Notes: generated from the sequence alone by a model not told the origin. DNA of 64,000 nt from Tistrella mobilis KA081020-065 (GCF_000264455.2 NC_017956.1:343501-407500); one strand, 5' to 3'. Shown: positions 25,526-35,282, counted from the first letter of the stretch. Program-made: numbers and translations.

Positions 25526-25647
25526 GGGCTAAGGTGCGGCCCGACATCGGGAAAAACCGTCGTTTCCGGCCGTCTCAACCCTTGCCGCCCCGGTTTCGAG
25601 GGGGCATGTATGGCCGCGACGTCCCAGCCATCAGCCGAGAGCCCTCC

Positions 25648-26601
25648 ATGAACCATTTCCTGGATTTCGAGAAGCCGATCGCGGAACTCGAGGGGAAGAT
25701 CAAGGAACTTCGCCACCTGTCGGGCGAGACCGGGGTCAATATCGTCGAGGAGGTCGGCAAGCTCGAGACCAAGGTCGACCGGCTGCTGCGCCAGATCTAT
25801 GCCAAGCTCTCGCCCTGGCAGAAGACCCAGGTCGCCCGCCATCCGGAGCGGCCGCATTTCAGCCACTACCTCAAGGCGCTGGTGACCGATTTCACCCCGC
25901 TGGCGGGTGACCGGGTTTTCGGCGAGGACCAGGCGGTGATCGGCGGCCTCGGCCGGATCGGCGAGCGGGCGGTGATGGTCATCGGCCAGGAAAAGGGCCA
26001 TGACGTCGAAAGCCGCGTGCGCCACAATTTCGGCATGGCCCGCCCCGAGGGCTATCGCAAGGCCCAGCGCCTGATGCGCATGGCGGACCGCTTCGGTCTG
26101 CCGGTGGTGACCTTCGTCGATACCGCCGGTGCCTATCCGGGTGTCGGTGCCGAAGAGCGCGGCCAGGCAGAGGCAATTGCCCGCTCGATCGAGGTCGGCC
26201 TGGACCTGCGGGTGCCGGCGATTGCGGTGGTGATCGGCGAGGGCGGCAGTGGCGGGGCGATCGCGCTTGCGGCCGCCAACAAGGTCATGATGCTGGAGCA
26301 TTCGATCTATTCGGTGATCAGCCCCGAGGGCTGCGCCTCGATCCTCTGGCGCTCGGGCGAGAATGCCAAGGATGCCGCCGAGGCGCTGAAGCTCACCGCA
26401 CAGGACCTGTTCCGCCTGAAGCTGATCGACCAGATCATCGACGAGCCGATGGGCGGCGCTCATCGCGACCCGGCCGCGGCCATGGCCACCGTCGGCCGTG
26501 CGATCGAGGCGGCGCTTGCCGATCTGGAGACGAAGAGCGGCGACGAGCTGCGCAATCTGCGCCGCGACAAGTTCATCGCCATGGGCCGCGATCTCGATTG
26601 A
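25648..26601 (+). CDS. accA: Acetyl-CoA carboxylase carboxyltransferase subunit alpha
   Basis: Alpha subunit of the carboxyltransferase that makes malonyl-CoA for fatty acid synthesis, acting with AccD. The product is 317 residues, the usual length. Characteristic stretches are MNHFLDFEKPIAELEGKI, PFSPLAGDRVFGED-like sequence in the middle, FVDTAGAYPGVGAEERGQAEAIA, IGEGGSGGAIALA and HSIYSVISPEGCASILW. The ATG at 25648 fits the family start; upstream in-frame codons lie in the leader. The stop overlaps the start of the ChaN-like gene. Confidence 0.96.
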   Translation: MNHFLDFEKPIAELEGKIKELRHLSGETGVNIVEEVGKLETKVDRLLRQIYAKLSPWQKTQVARHPERPHFSHYLKALVTDFTPLAGDRVFGEDQAVIGGLGRIGERAVMVIGQEKGHDVESRVRHNFGMARPEGYRKAQRLMRMADRFGLPVVTFVDTAGAYPGVGAEERGQAEAIARSIEVGLDLRVPAIAVVIGEGGSGGAIALAAANKVMMLEHSIYSVISPEGCASILWRSGENAKDAAEALKLTAQDLFRLKLIDQIIDEPMGGAHRDPAAAMATVGRAIEAALADLETKSGDELRNLRRDKFIAMGRDLD

Positions 26602-27434
26602 GTACGCGTCTGGTCCCCGGCGACTGGGTCGATCCCGCGACCGGCGCGCCGCTGGGCGAAGCCACCCTGCTCGACCGGATCGGGCGGGAGAGGGTGGTGC
26701 TTGCCGGGGAGCGTCATGACGATGCCGCCATCCATCACTGGCAGGCCTATGTCGCCCGCCTGCTCCACGATCGCCATGGCTGTGATCGTGCCGGCCGGAT
26801 GGCGGTCGGGTTCGAGATGTTCCCGACCCGCGTCCAGCCCGTGCTCGATGCCTGGACGCGGGGAGCTATTCCCAGCCTCGAGGGCTTTCTCGAGGCGGTG
26901 GACTGGAAAGCGGTCTGGGGGTTCGATCCGGAACTCTATCTGCCGCTGATCCGCTTCTGCCGCCGGCCGGGTGTCAGGATGCTGGCGCTCAACTGTCCGC
27001 GTGATCTGGTGCGGCAGGTGGGGCGCGAGGGATGGGACGCTGCTGCAGAGCGCGCCGCGGCTGAAGGCATTTCCCGTCCGGCACCGGCCTCCGACGCCTA
27101 TCGGCGCCAGCTCGCTGCCATGACCGGTCGTGCCATGGCCGATCCTGCCGAGGATCCCGAAGCCGCCCGACGCTTCGATCGCTTCGTCATGGCCCAGCAG
27201 GTCTGGGACCGGGCCTTCGCCTGCAATATCGCCCGGGCGCTGGCGGAGGCGGAACCGCCGGCGGTGGTGCTCGGCATCATCGGGCGTGGCCATATGGCTT
27301 TCGGCAACGGAACACCCCATCAGCTGGCCGATCTCGGCATCCATGACACTGCGGTTCTGATGACCGGATCTGCAGAAGACCCGTTTGCCCTGGCGCTGGG
27401 CGCGGCGGACGCGGTCTGGCGCTTCGACGCCTGA
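26598..27434 (+). CDS. ChaN family protein (haem-regulated lipoprotein-like fold, DUF399)
   Basis: Protein of 278 residues with the ChaN/PF04187 fold: VVLAGERHDDAAIHHWQ near the start, AVGFEMFPTRVQPVLDAW, and the C-terminal VLGIIGRGHMAFGNGTPHQL. In Campylobacter ChaN binds haem and is linked to iron uptake. No lipobox or signal peptide is visible here, so this one is probably cytoplasmic. The start is a TTG overlapping the accA stop (TTGA), which implies translational coupling; there is no earlier start in this frame that avoids accA. Confidence 0.82.
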   Translation: MSTRLVPGDWVDPATGAPLGEATLLDRIGRERVVLAGERHDDAAIHHWQAYVARLLHDRHGCDRAGRMAVGFEMFPTRVQPVLDAWTRGAIPSLEGFLEAVDWKAVWGFDPELYLPLIRFCRRPGVRMLALNCPRDLVRQVGREGWDAAAERAAAEGISRPAPASDAYRRQLAAMTGRAMADPAEDPEAARRFDRFVMAQQVWDRAFACNIARALAEAEPPAVVLGIIGRGHMAFGNGTPHQLADLGIHDTAVLMTGSAEDPFALALGAADAVWRFDA

Positions 27435-27507
27435 TCCGTCTCCGCCGTCAGTCCATGGGCGGTGTTCTCGGCCTCGCCATGGTGGACGGGCGGCTCTTCT
27501 AACGCAA

Positions 27508-27538
27508 ACGCCCGCGGCATCGCTGATGCTGCGGGCGT
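27508..27538 (-). terminator. Terminator hairpin after secA (between convergent genes)
   Basis: ACGCCCGCGGCATC pairs with GATGCTGCGGGCGT (14 bp with one G-T pair) around a GCT loop, 29 bases beyond the secA stop. On the minus strand it is followed by TTGCGTT. It also lies downstream of the convergent ChaN-like gene and may block both directions. Confidence 0.7.
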
Positions 27539-27566
27539 CCGGCGGGTCGTCGCAGGCGGGCTGTTC

Positions 27567-30245
27567 TCAGACCAGCCGGCCGTGGCAGTGCTTGAACTTC
27601 TTGCCGGAGCCGCAGGGGCAGTTGCTGTTGCGGGGCGTGCGCTCCCAGCCGGCGGGCAGGGCCTCCGGCGGGGCGTCCTCGCCCGGGGCATCGGTCACGG
27701 CGGCGGGGCCCGGCAGACTCTCGGCGGTCGGCTGCATCGGCCGCTCGGCTTCCTGCGGCTGGGGGGTGCCGGCCATGCGGATCTCCAGATGCGACAGCAC
27801 CTGGGTCACGGTCTCGCGCATGCGATCGAGCATCGCCTCGAACAGCGAGAAGGCCTCGCGCTTGTACTCGTTCAGCGGATCCTTCTGCGCATAGGCGCGC
27901 AGCACGATGCCCTGGCGGAGATAGTCCAGCTGGAGCAGATGCTCCTTCCAATGGTGGTCGATGATCTGGAGCAGCAGGCTCTTCTCGACCCGGTGCATGG
28001 TCTCGGCGCCATAGGCTTCGATCTTCTGCGCCATCACCGCATCCGATGCCTCGGTGATCCGCTCGCGCAGGATGTCGGGATCGATGCCTTCCTCGGCTGC
28101 CCAGTCCTTGATCGGCAGGTCGACCGCCAGCACCTTGCGGCAGCGTTCGGCCAGCTCGTCCGCCTTCCACTGCTCGGGATAGGATTTCTCGGGCGCGTAT
28201 TCCGAGACGATCTCGCCGATGACCTCGTGCCGCATCGACAGCACGGTGTCGTCGACGCGCTCGGCATTCATCATCTCGCGGCGCTGCTCGTAGACGACCT
28301 TGCGCTGGTCGTTCATCACGTCGTCATAGCGCAGCAGGTTCTTGCGGATGTCGAAATTGCGGGCTTCGACCTTCTGCTGGGCCTTTTCGAGCGCCTTGTT
28401 GATCCATGGATGGGTGATCGCCTCACCCTCTTCCAGACCCAGGCGCTTCAGCATGCCGTCGATGCGCTCCGAGCCGAAGATGCGCATCAGGTCGTCTTCG
28501 AGCGAGACGAAGAACTTCGAGGCACCTGGATCGCCCTGACGGCCCGAGCGGCCGCGGAGCTGGTTGTCGATGCGCCGGCTTTCATGGCGCTCCGAGCCGA
28601 TGACATAGAGGCCGCCGGCCGCCATCACCTTCGCCTTGGCCTCTTCGAGCTGGGCTGTGATCTCGGCGGTGCGGCGGGCACGCTCGGCCTCGTCGGTGAC
28701 GTCGGCCAGTTCGACCTCCACCCGCATTTCGAGATTGCCGCCGAGCTGGATGTCGGTGCCGCGGCCGGCCATGTTGGTCGCGATGGTCACGGCACCCGGC
28801 CGGCCGGCCTGGGCGACGATCTGGGCTTCCTGCTCGTGATAGCGGGCATTCAGCACCTGGTGGGGCACGCCCGCCTCGGTGAACAGCCGCGAGATCAGCT
28901 CGGACTTCTCGATCGACACCGTACCGATCAGCACCGGCTGGCCCTTGGCCGAGGCCTGCTTCACCTCGGTGACGATCGCCTGGATCTTCTCGCGCTCGGT
29001 CCGGTAGACCTCGTCGTCGGCGTCTTTGCGCTGCACCGGCCGGTTGGTCGGGATGGCGACGACTTCGAGCTTGTAGATCTCGCCGAACTCGCCCGCTTCG
29101 GTCAGCGCCGTGCCGGTCATGCCCGACAGCTTCGGGTAGAGGCGGAAATAGTTCTGGAAGGTGATCGAGGCGAGCGTCTGGTTCTCGTTCTGGATCGTCA
29201 CCCGCTCTTTCGCCTCGAGGGCCTGATGCAGCCCTTCGGAATAGCGGCGTCCGTCCATCATGCGGCCGGTGAACTCGTCGATGATGATGACCTTGTCATC
29301 CTTGACGATGTAGTCCACGTCGCGGGTGAACAGCTTGTGGGCGCGCAGCGCCTGGTTCACGTGATGGACGATGGCGACGTTCTCGACGTCATAGAGCCCG
29401 CCCTGGATCAGCCCGGCCTCGCGCAGCCCGTTTTCGATCCGCTCCTGGCCGGCCTCGGTCAGGATCACCGTGCGCTGCTTCTCGTCCTTCTCGAAATCTT
29501 CTTCGCCCAGGCCGGGGATGAAGGTGTCGACCAGGCGGTACAGGTCGGAATTGTCCTCGGTGGGGCCCGAGATGATCAGCGGCGTGCGCGCTTCGTCGAT
29601 CAGGATGCTGTCGACCTCGTCGACGACTGCGAAGTTGAACGGCCGCTGGACCATCTGCTCCAGACCGTACTTCATGTTGTCGCGCAGATAGTCGAAGCCG
29701 AACTCGTTATTGGTGCCGTAGGTGATGTCCGCGGCATAGGCGAGGCGGCGGGAATGATCGTCCATGCCGGGCAGGATCACGCCGACCGTCAGGCCGAGGA
29801 AACGATGGACCTGACCCATCCAGTGCGAGTCGCGCCGGGCCAGATAGTCGTTCACCGTCACGACATGCACGCCCTTGCCTTCGATCGCATTCAGATAGGC
29901 GGCGAGCGTCGAGACCAGAGTCTTGCCTTCGCCGGTCTTCATCTCGGCGATCTTGCCCTGGTGCAGAACCATGCCGCCGATCAGCTGGACATCGAAATGC
30001 CGCTGGCCCAGAACCCGCCGCGCGGCCTCGCGCACGGTTGCGAAAGCGTCCACCAGAATGGAGTCGAGCGTCTCACCCTTGGCGAGACGCTCGCGGAACT
30101 GATCGGTGCGCGCGCGCAGCGCCTCATCGTCGAGGGTCTGAACCTCGGGCTCCTTGGCGTTGATGGCCTGCACCGCCCGCTGGAGCGACTTCACCGTCCG
30201 ATCGTTGGCGGTTCCGAAAACCCGCCGGGCAAGAGCGCCGAACAT
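27567..30245 (-). CDS. secA: Preprotein translocase ATPase subunit SecA
   Basis: Motor ATPase that drives secreted proteins through SecYEG, 892 residues. Walker A is GEGKT at 105-109 with Lys108, and the helicase-like [19 protein letters not shown], the [16 protein letters not shown] motif and the [18 protein letters not shown] motif are intact. The C-terminus has the zinc-binding [14 protein letters not shown] that binds SecB and the ribosome, after a variable Pro-rich linker. A consensus promoter lies ~130 bases upstream and a terminator lies downstream, so it is probably monocistronic. Confidence 0.97.
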   Translation of the reverse strand: MFGALARRVFGTANDRTVKSLQRAVQAINAKEPEVQTLDDEALRARTDQFRERLAKGETLDSILVDAFATVREAARRVLGQRHFDVQLIGGMVLHQGKIAEMKTGEGKTLVSTLAAYLNAIEGKGVHVVTVNDYLARRDSHWMGQVHRFLGLTVGVILPGMDDHSRRLAYAADITYGTNNEFGFDYLRDNMKYGLEQMVQRPFNFAVVDEVDSILIDEARTPLIISGPTEDNSDLYRLVDTFIPGLGEEDFEKDEKQRTVILTEAGQERIENGLREAGLIQGGLYDVENVAIVHHVNQALRAHKLFTRDVDYIVKDDKVIIIDEFTGRMMDGRRYSEGLHQALEAKERVTIQNENQTLASITFQNYFRLYPKLSGMTGTALTEAGEFGEIYKLEVVAIPTNRPVQRKDADDEVYRTEREKIQAIVTEVKQASAKGQPVLIGTVSIEKSELISRLFTEAGVPHQVLNARYHEQEAQIVAQAGRPGAVTIATNMAGRGTDIQLGGNLEMRVEVELADVTDEAERARRTAEITAQLEEAKAKVMAAGGLYVIGSERHESRRIDNQLRGRSGRQGDPGASKFFVSLEDDLMRIFGSERIDGMLKRLGLEEGEAITHPWINKALEKAQQKVEARNFDIRKNLLRYDDVMNDQRKVVYEQRREMMNAERVDDTVLSMRHEVIGEIVSEYAPEKSYPEQWKADELAERCRKVLAVDLPIKDWAAEEGIDPDILRERITEASDAVMAQKIEAYGAETMHRVEKSLLLQIIDHHWKEHLLQLDYLRQGIVLRAYAQKDPLNEYKREAFSLFEAMLDRMRETVTQVLSHLEIRMAGTPQPQEAERPMQPTAESLPGPAAVTDAPGEDAPPEALPAGWERTPRNSNCPCGSGKKFKHCHGRLV

Positions 30246-30375
30246 GTAATCCCCTGACCTGCTCCACGAAACACGCGAAACCGTCCGGACCGGAGCATCG
30301 GGGAGCGGACGGCGACGTCATCATGCGCGCGACAGACCATGGATGCGAGCGGAACCCGCCTCCATGGACGTTCCT

Positions 30376-30404
30376 CAAATAAGGGGTCGTGGGTGCCCTG
30401 TCAA
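30376..30404 (-). promoter_or_regulatory. Sigma-70 promoter for secA
   Basis: On the minus strand TTGACA (30404-30399), a 17-base spacer and TATTTG (30381-30376): a perfect -35 and a four-of-six -10. The expected transcript start gives a leader of about 125 bases before secA. The rest of the 30246-30611 gap holds no supported gene. Confidence 0.7.
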
Positions 30405-30611
30405 TCACGCGGGGGCCGTGGCCGGTGGTTCGCCGCCGATGGCGTCGCACGCTTGCAAGGTCATGGGTTTTCGGCACTTGTGATCAGCGTGGGCCTGTGC
30501 ATCATGAGCGTCCTGATCTGCTGGCGGCGAAGTCGTCGGCAGGCGTCCTGACGGGCCGGCGACCTCTGCCCGATCCCCGCGCCCCGACCGACCCTTAGGG
30601 AGACTGTCCGC

Positions 30612-31538
30612 ATGCTCATCCGCAGCGCGCGCCGGCCGATCACCGCCGCCCTCGCCGCCCTGCTTCTCGCCTCGGTCACCCATGTCTCGGCGCTGCGCGC
30701 CGAAGAGGCGAAGCCCGCAGCCGACGACCCGGTGGTTGCCCTCGTCGACGGGGCCGAGATCCATCGCTCGGACGTGGTCGCGGCGTACGAAACCCTGCCG
30801 CCGCCCTATCGTTCGCTGCCCTTCGCGCAGCTTTACGATACGCTGCTCGACAATGTGATCAGCAGCCGGCTGATGGTGGAAGCCGCCCGCAAGCAGGGGC
30901 TGGAAGAGGATGCGGAGATCAAGACCCGTATCCAGCGTGCCGCCGATCGGGTGCTGACCGAATCCTATCTGACGAAGCTGATCGATGACGCGGTCACCGA
31001 GGATGCGCTGAAGGCCGAGTATGAGGCTTTCAAGAAGGACTTCCAGCCCGAGGACGAGGTCCACGCCCGCCATATCCTGGTGGCGACCGAAGACGAGGCC
31101 AAGGCGATCAAGGCCGAGCTCGACAAGGGTGCGGATTTCGCCAAGCTGGCGTCCGAGAAGTCGACGGATCCTGGTGCCGCCAATGGTGGCGATCTGGGTT
31201 TCTTCACCGCCGACCGGATGGTGAAGCCCTTCGCCGATGCGGCCTTCGCGATGAAGCCCGGCCAGATTTCGGATCCGGTCCAGACCCAGTTCGGCTGGCA
31301 CGTGATCAAGCTGGAAGAGCGCCGCAAGCAGCCGGTTCCCGCCTTCGACGAGAAGAAGCAGGAGCTGGAGATGGAGCTGCAGCGCAAGACCGTCGATCAG
31401 ACGCTCGAGGCGCTGCGCAAGGATGCGAAGATCGAGCGCGTCGAGGAAGCGGCCCCCGCGGCTGCCGCCCCGGCCGCCGGAGCACCTGCATCCGAAGCGC
31501 CCGCCGCCCAGACCCCGGCCGCGAAGCCCCAGGGCTGA
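30612..31538 (+). CDS. Parvulin-type peptidyl-prolyl isomerase (PpiC/SurA/PrsA-like foldase)
   Basis: Exported folding catalyst of 308 residues. A signal peptide (SARRPITAALAALLLASVTHVSALRAEE) is followed by an N-terminal helical chaperone region and one parvulin domain at ~150-245 (VHARHILVATEDEAKAIKAEL, FAKLASEKSTDPGAANGGDLGFFTADRMVKPFADAAF, QTQFGWHVIKLEERR). The C-terminal 30 residues are a low-complexity Ala/Pro tail. It probably works in the periplasm on outer-membrane or secreted proteins, which suits its place next to secA. It starts a plus-strand series with argJ and mutT. Confidence 0.9.
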   Translation: MLIRSARRPITAALAALLLASVTHVSALRAEEAKPAADDPVVALVDGAEIHRSDVVAAYETLPPPYRSLPFAQLYDTLLDNVISSRLMVEAARKQGLEEDAEIKTRIQRAADRVLTESYLTKLIDDAVTEDALKAEYEAFKKDFQPEDEVHARHILVATEDEAKAIKAELDKGADFAKLASEKSTDPGAANGGDLGFFTADRMVKPFADAAFAMKPGQISDPVQTQFGWHVIKLEERRKQPVPAFDEKKQELEMELQRKTVDQTLEALRKDAKIERVEEAAPAAAAPAAGAPASEAPAAQTPAAKPQG

Positions 31539-31620
31539 CGCGCGCCATCTTCAGTCTGCCGATCCACACGGCGGGGGATGACATCATCCTCCGCCGTCAT
31601 ACCGTCCGGAGAGATTGCCC

Positions 31621-32859
31621 ATGAGCGCCAAGACGTCGCCGCTGGCCCCTGCCGCCTTCCCCGATCTGCCCCAGGTTGCGGGGGTCCGTCTCGCCACCGG
31701 CATGACCGGTCTGCGCTACAAGGGTCGCGACGATCTGCTCTGGGCGGAGTTCGCCCCCGGCACGGTCGTGGCCGGGTGCTTCACCACGTCGGCGACCCGT
31801 GCAGCACCGGTGCGCTGGTGCGAGACGGCGCTGGCCGGCGGCCGTGCGCGGGCGCTGGTGGTGAATGCCGGCAATGCCAATGCCTTCACCGGCCCGACCG
31901 GCGCCCGCGCGGTTGCAGCCGAGGTCGATGGTGCCGCAGCCGTCCTGGGTTGTGCCCGCGAGGAGGTCTTCGTGGCCTCGACCGGTGTGATCGGCGTGCC
32001 GCTCGATCCGAAGCCGATCGTCGACATGATGGCCGATCTGTCGGGCCGGGCCAGCGATGCGGCCGATGCCTGGGCGCCGGCCGCGAAGTCGATCATGACC
32101 ACCGACACCTTCCCGAAGGGGGCCTCTGCCACCGTCACCATCGGCGGCCGCAGTGTGAGCGTGGTCGGCTTCGCCAAGGGCTCGGGCATGATCGCTCCCA
32201 ACATGGCGACCATGCTGGGCTTCGTCTTCACCGATGCGGCGATCGGCGCGACGCTGGCGCAGCGCCTGCTCGCCCGCGGCGTCGATCGGTCGTTCAACGC
32301 CATCACGGTCGATGGCGACACCTCGACCAATGACTGCGTGATGCTGTTCGCGACCGGTGCTGCGGGCAACCCCGCGCTGGCCGAAGAGGATGCCGATGGT
32401 GCGGCCTTCGCCGAGGCGCTGGAAGCCGTGCTGTCGGATCTGGCCCGTCAGGTGGTGCGCGACGGCGAGGGGGCGACCAAGTTCGTCACGCTCAGGATCA
32501 CCGGCGCCGAGGATGACGGCGCCGCCCGCCGCATCGGCCTGACCGTCGCCAACTCGCCCCTGGTCAAGACCGCCATTGCCGGTTCCGACGCCAATTGGGG
32601 CCGCATCGTGGCGGCGCTCGGCCGGTCGGGTGAACGGGTGGCCGAGGACCGGCTGCGCATTCATATCGGCGGCGTGCTGGTCGCCGAGAACGGCGCGGTT
32701 CATCCCGATTATGACGAGAAGGCCTATGTCGCCGGCTATATGAAGGGGCAGGAGATCGACATCGCGGTCGATGTCGGTGTGGGCGAGGGCGTGGCCACGG
32801 TCTGGACCTGCGATCTGACCCACGGCTATATCGACATCAACGCCGACTATCGGAGCTGA
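31621..32859 (+). CDS. argJ: Bifunctional glutamate N-acetyltransferase / amino-acid N-acetyltransferase
   Basis: ArgJ transfers acetyl from N-acetylornithine to glutamate in the cyclic arginine pathway; bifunctional forms also use acetyl-CoA. The 412-residue proenzyme should self-cleave before Thr197 in APNMATMLGF, giving alpha (1-196) and beta (197-412) chains. Other family sequences are VAGCFTTSATRAAPVRWC, NAGNANAFTG and FNAITVDGDTSTND. The ATG at 31621 is preferred to an in-frame TTG at 31615. Mono- versus bifunctional activity cannot be told from sequence alone. mutT follows after five bases. Confidence 0.95.
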   Translation: MSAKTSPLAPAAFPDLPQVAGVRLATGMTGLRYKGRDDLLWAEFAPGTVVAGCFTTSATRAAPVRWCETALAGGRARALVVNAGNANAFTGPTGARAVAAEVDGAAAVLGCAREEVFVASTGVIGVPLDPKPIVDMMADLSGRASDAADAWAPAAKSIMTTDTFPKGASATVTIGGRSVSVVGFAKGSGMIAPNMATMLGFVFTDAAIGATLAQRLLARGVDRSFNAITVDGDTSTNDCVMLFATGAAGNPALAEEDADGAAFAEALEAVLSDLARQVVRDGEGATKFVTLRITGAEDDGAARRIGLTVANSPLVKTAIAGSDANWGRIVAALGRSGERVAEDRLRIHIGGVLVAENGAVHPDYDEKAYVAGYMKGQEIDIAVDVGVGEGVATVWTCDLTHGYIDINADYRS

Positions 32860-32864
32860 GCGGT

Positions 32865-33344
32865 ATGGCGGCGACCGACACGGCCGGTGACGAGGATCTT
32901 TATGGCTGTGCCGCGGCACCGGCCTTGCCGGCCGGTCCGGCGAAGCTGCTCCTGGTTGTGGCGGTCGCACTTCTCGACGTCGACAACCGGGTGCTGATCG
33001 CCAAACGCCCCGAGGGCAAGGCGATGGCCGGGCTTTGGGAGTTTCCCGGCGGCAAGGTGGCCCCGGGCGAGCGGCCCGAGGCGGCGCTGGTGCGCGAGCT
33101 GCACGAGGAACTGGGCATCGATACCAGCACCTCGTGTCTGGCGCCGGCCACTTTCGCGAGCCACGCCTATCCGGATTTCCACCTGCTGATGCCGGTCTAT
33201 GTCTGCCGGCAATGGCGCGGCACGCCCACCCCGCGCGAAGGCCAGGAACTCGCCTGGGTCAGGATCTCGAAGCTGCGCGACTATCCGATGCCGCCGGCCG
33301 ATCTGCCGCTGATCGCGATGCTCCGCGACATGATCGGCGGCTGA
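32865..33344 (+). CDS. mutT: NUDIX hydrolase, MutT type (8-oxo-dGTP diphosphatase)
   Basis: NUDIX protein of 159 residues, predicted to hydrolyse oxidised nucleotides such as 8-oxo-dGTP and so prevent mutations. The NUDIX box is intact from GGKVAPGERPEAALVREL to HEELGI. The preceding DNRVLIAKRPEGKAMAGLWEFPGG and the later FHLLMPVYVCRQWRGTPTPREGQELAWV are MutT-like. It is separated by five bases from argJ and by four from the stop of the convergent methyltransferase gene. Confidence 0.92.
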   Translation: MAATDTAGDEDLYGCAAAPALPAGPAKLLLVVAVALLDVDNRVLIAKRPEGKAMAGLWEFPGGKVAPGERPEAALVRELHEELGIDTSTSCLAPATFASHAYPDFHLLMPVYVCRQWRGTPTPREGQELAWVRISKLRDYPMPPADLPLIAMLRDMIGG

Positions 33345-33348
33345 CGCC

Positions 33349-34260
33349 TCAGCCCGCGTCGCCTTCGGCTCCAGGCACCTCGGCTCTCAGCCGTGCCAGC
33401 ATGTCGCTCATTGCCGTATCGGCAGTGCCGCGGCGGCGCGGCTGCGGCTGGCCGGTCGCCTTCTTCCAGCCGGCGAGGTGGATCAGATCCAACGTCGCCG
33501 GCACCCGCCCGTCGGGGCGGGCGAAGCGCTCCACATAGATTTCCATCGCCCGCATCAGGGTCGCCCGCTTCAGCGGCGCGCGACGGCGGTCATGGAGCAC
33601 ATTGGTGGCACCGATCATCCGCAGCTCGGTCAGAAGCTTCAGCGGATGAGCATAGGTCAGCGTGATGGTGTCGACATCGACCACCGGCAGCTGAAAGCCC
33701 GCCCGCTGCATCAGCCCGGCCGCATCGCGCAATTCTGCAAAGGGCGAGACCCGGGGCGACAGCCCGCCGTCGATCTCGATCTCGGCCGCGGTCAGCGCTT
33801 CGCGCAGCTCCTTGAGGCTGGAGCCGCCGGCGATCGCGCCCAGAAACAGCCCGTCGGGCTTCAGCGCCCGTTCGATCTGGATGAGCGCGCCCGGCAGATC
33901 ATTGGTCCAGTGCAGCGAGAACAGGCCCAGAACCAGATCCATCGAGCCGTCGGCAATCGGCAGCAGTTCTTCATCCGCCACCACCACGGGGCCCGCATCG
34001 GCGGCGGCCATGGCCGGAGAGAGGTCCAGCCCGATCAGGGTTTCGATGCCCCGCCGGCCCTGAAAGATGTCGCGGCTGGCACCATCGCGGGAGCCGATCA
34101 TCAGCGCCCGCGGGAAATCCCGCAGCACATCGTCCAGCCGTTCGGCCAGACGCTCGGCGACTTCACGGATCAGGAAGCCGTGATCGCCGCCGGCGCGGGC
34201 GGCGCGATCGCGCCGGCGGCGCAGGAGCGCACGGTCGAACAGGCGGATGGGATCGGTCAT
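33349..34260 (-). CDS. SAM-dependent methyltransferase-like protein (NDUFAF5/BioC-type)
   Basis: Protein of 303 residues with a class I methyltransferase fold: ALMIGSRDGASRDIF as motif I region, LIGLDLSPAMA, ADEELLPIADGSMDLVLGLFSLHWTNDLPG and GLFLGAIAGGSSLKELREAL. The opening IRLFDRALLRRRRDRAA and the LHWTND segment are typical of the alphaproteobacterial relatives of mitochondrial NDUFAF5, a complex I assembly factor. A role in complex I maturation is therefore possible; BioC-like activity is less likely because no bio genes are nearby. It is divergent from comF. Confidence 0.85.
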   Translation of the reverse strand: MTDPIRLFDRALLRRRRDRAARAGGDHGFLIREVAERLAERLDDVLRDFPRALMIGSRDGASRDIFQGRRGIETLIGLDLSPAMAAADAGPVVVADEELLPIADGSMDLVLGLFSLHWTNDLPGALIQIERALKPDGLFLGAIAGGSSLKELREALTAAEIEIDGGLSPRVSPFAELRDAAGLMQRAGFQLPVVDVDTITLTYAHPLKLLTELRMIGATNVLHDRRRAPLKRATLMRAMEIYVERFARPDGRVPATLDLIHLAGWKKATGQPQPRRRGTADTAMSDMLARLRAEVPGAEGDAG

Positions 34261-34380
34261 GGCCGCTATATGGCACGGCCGGCCGCCTGCGGCAACAGCC
34301 CGTACCGGATGAGACTTGCGCGCGCATGTTCATGGCCATTATGATCGCGTGGCGACAAGTTGCCAGGGGGAGGTGACGCC

Positions 34381-35241
34381 GTGGTCGAGGATACGGTCGA
34401 TGGCGGCATGCGGCCGGCTGCGGCTCTGGGCCGTCGGATGGCCGGTCTGCTGGCCGGTGTCGGGCGGGTGTTGCTGGATGCGGCCCTGCCGCCGCTCTGC
34501 GGGTTGTGCCGTGCACCGGTGGACCGCCCGGGGTTGTGCGGTGCCTGCTGGTCGGGGCTGGTCTTCGTCACCGGCCCGGTCTGTGACCGCTGCGGCGTGC
34601 CGCTGCCATCGGATCCGGGCGGCCCGGCCGTCTGCGGCGGCTGTGCGGCGAAGCCCCCGGCCTTTGCCATGGCCCGGGCGCCGCTGATCTACGAGGGAAC
34701 CTCGAAACGTCTGGTGCTGGCGCTGAAGCACGGCGATGCCGGGCATCTGGCGCCGATGCTGGGCCGGCTGATGGCGCCGGTGGCGCGGGGGCTGGGCCCC
34801 GTCGATCTGGTGGTGCCGGTGCCGCTGCACTGGCGTCGACGGCTGAAGCGTCGCGACAATCAGTCCGCTGTGCTGGCGCGGGCGCTGGCCGGGGAGCTGG
34901 GGGTTGCGCACGAGCCCAGGCTGCTGCGCCGGGCCCGGTTCACGGCATCCCAGGGCAACAAGGGGCGCGAGGCACGGGCTCGCAATGTCGCCGGTGCCAT
35001 GCGGGTACCGGCCGGGACAGCCTTGCGGTCGCGGCTGGCGGGGGCCCGGGTACTGCTGGTCGATGACGTGCTGACCACCGGCGCCACGGCGGAAGCCTGC
35101 AGCCGTGCCCTGATCCGTGCCGGGGCTGCCGCCGTGGTGGTCATCGCGGCGGCCCGGGTGCCGGCCCCCGGCGACGGGATCCGACACATGGTGGATCCTG
35201 CAACGCTGCCGGCCGAGGGAGAGGCATCCGAGAGGCTTTGA
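34381..35241 (+). CDS. comF: ComF family protein (phosphoribosyltransferase fold)
   Basis: Protein of 286 residues. An N-terminal zinc-ribbon region has CGLCRAPVDRPGLCGACW and CDRCGVPLP...CGGCA cysteine pairs, and the C-terminus is a type I phosphoribosyltransferase domain with the PRPP loop RVLLVDDVLTTGATAEA. ComF/GntX proteins are linked to DNA uptake or to use of DNA as a nutrient in other bacteria; the enzyme reaction is not known. I chose GTG at 34381, eight bases after GGGGGAGG, over the TTG at 34360. It is followed by a separate promoter for grxC. Confidence 0.88.
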   Translation: MVEDTVDGGMRPAAALGRRMAGLLAGVGRVLLDAALPPLCGLCRAPVDRPGLCGACWSGLVFVTGPVCDRCGVPLPSDPGGPAVCGGCAAKPPAFAMARAPLIYEGTSKRLVLALKHGDAGHLAPMLGRLMAPVARGLGPVDLVVPVPLHWRRRLKRRDNQSAVLARALAGELGVAHEPRLLRRARFTASQGNKGREARARNVAGAMRVPAGTALRSRLAGARVLLVDDVLTTGATAEACSRALIRAGAAAVVVIAAARVPAPGDGIRHMVDPATLPAEGEASERL

Positions 35242-35266
35242 GACGGCGCGATCCTCCCTATATCAT
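35238..35266 (+). promoter_or_regulatory. Sigma-70 promoter for the grxC-nitrilase operon
   Basis: TTGAGA (35238-35243), a 17-base spacer and TATCAT (35261-35266). The -35 overlaps the comF stop. The predicted start of transcription, around 35273, falls inside the palindrome listed next. Confidence 0.55.
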
Positions 35267-35282
35267 TGGAACGTTTCCAATG
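35264..35282. promoter_or_regulatory. 19-bp perfect palindrome at the grxC promoter (operator)
   Basis: CATTGGAA-CGT-TTCCAATG is perfectly symmetric over eight bases each side and covers the predicted transcript start, the usual place for a repressor site. It is 63 bases before the grxC start. The cognate regulator is not identifiable here. Confidence 0.65.

Noticed and set aside
27462..30257. 931-codon plus-strand frame opposite secA
   Set aside because: It mirrors secA codon for codon on the other strand, and secA itself has every expected motif.
30246..30611. Possible small ORFs between secA and the foldase gene
   Set aside because: Short Arg/Gly-rich frames overlap the secA promoter and leader and show no conserved features.
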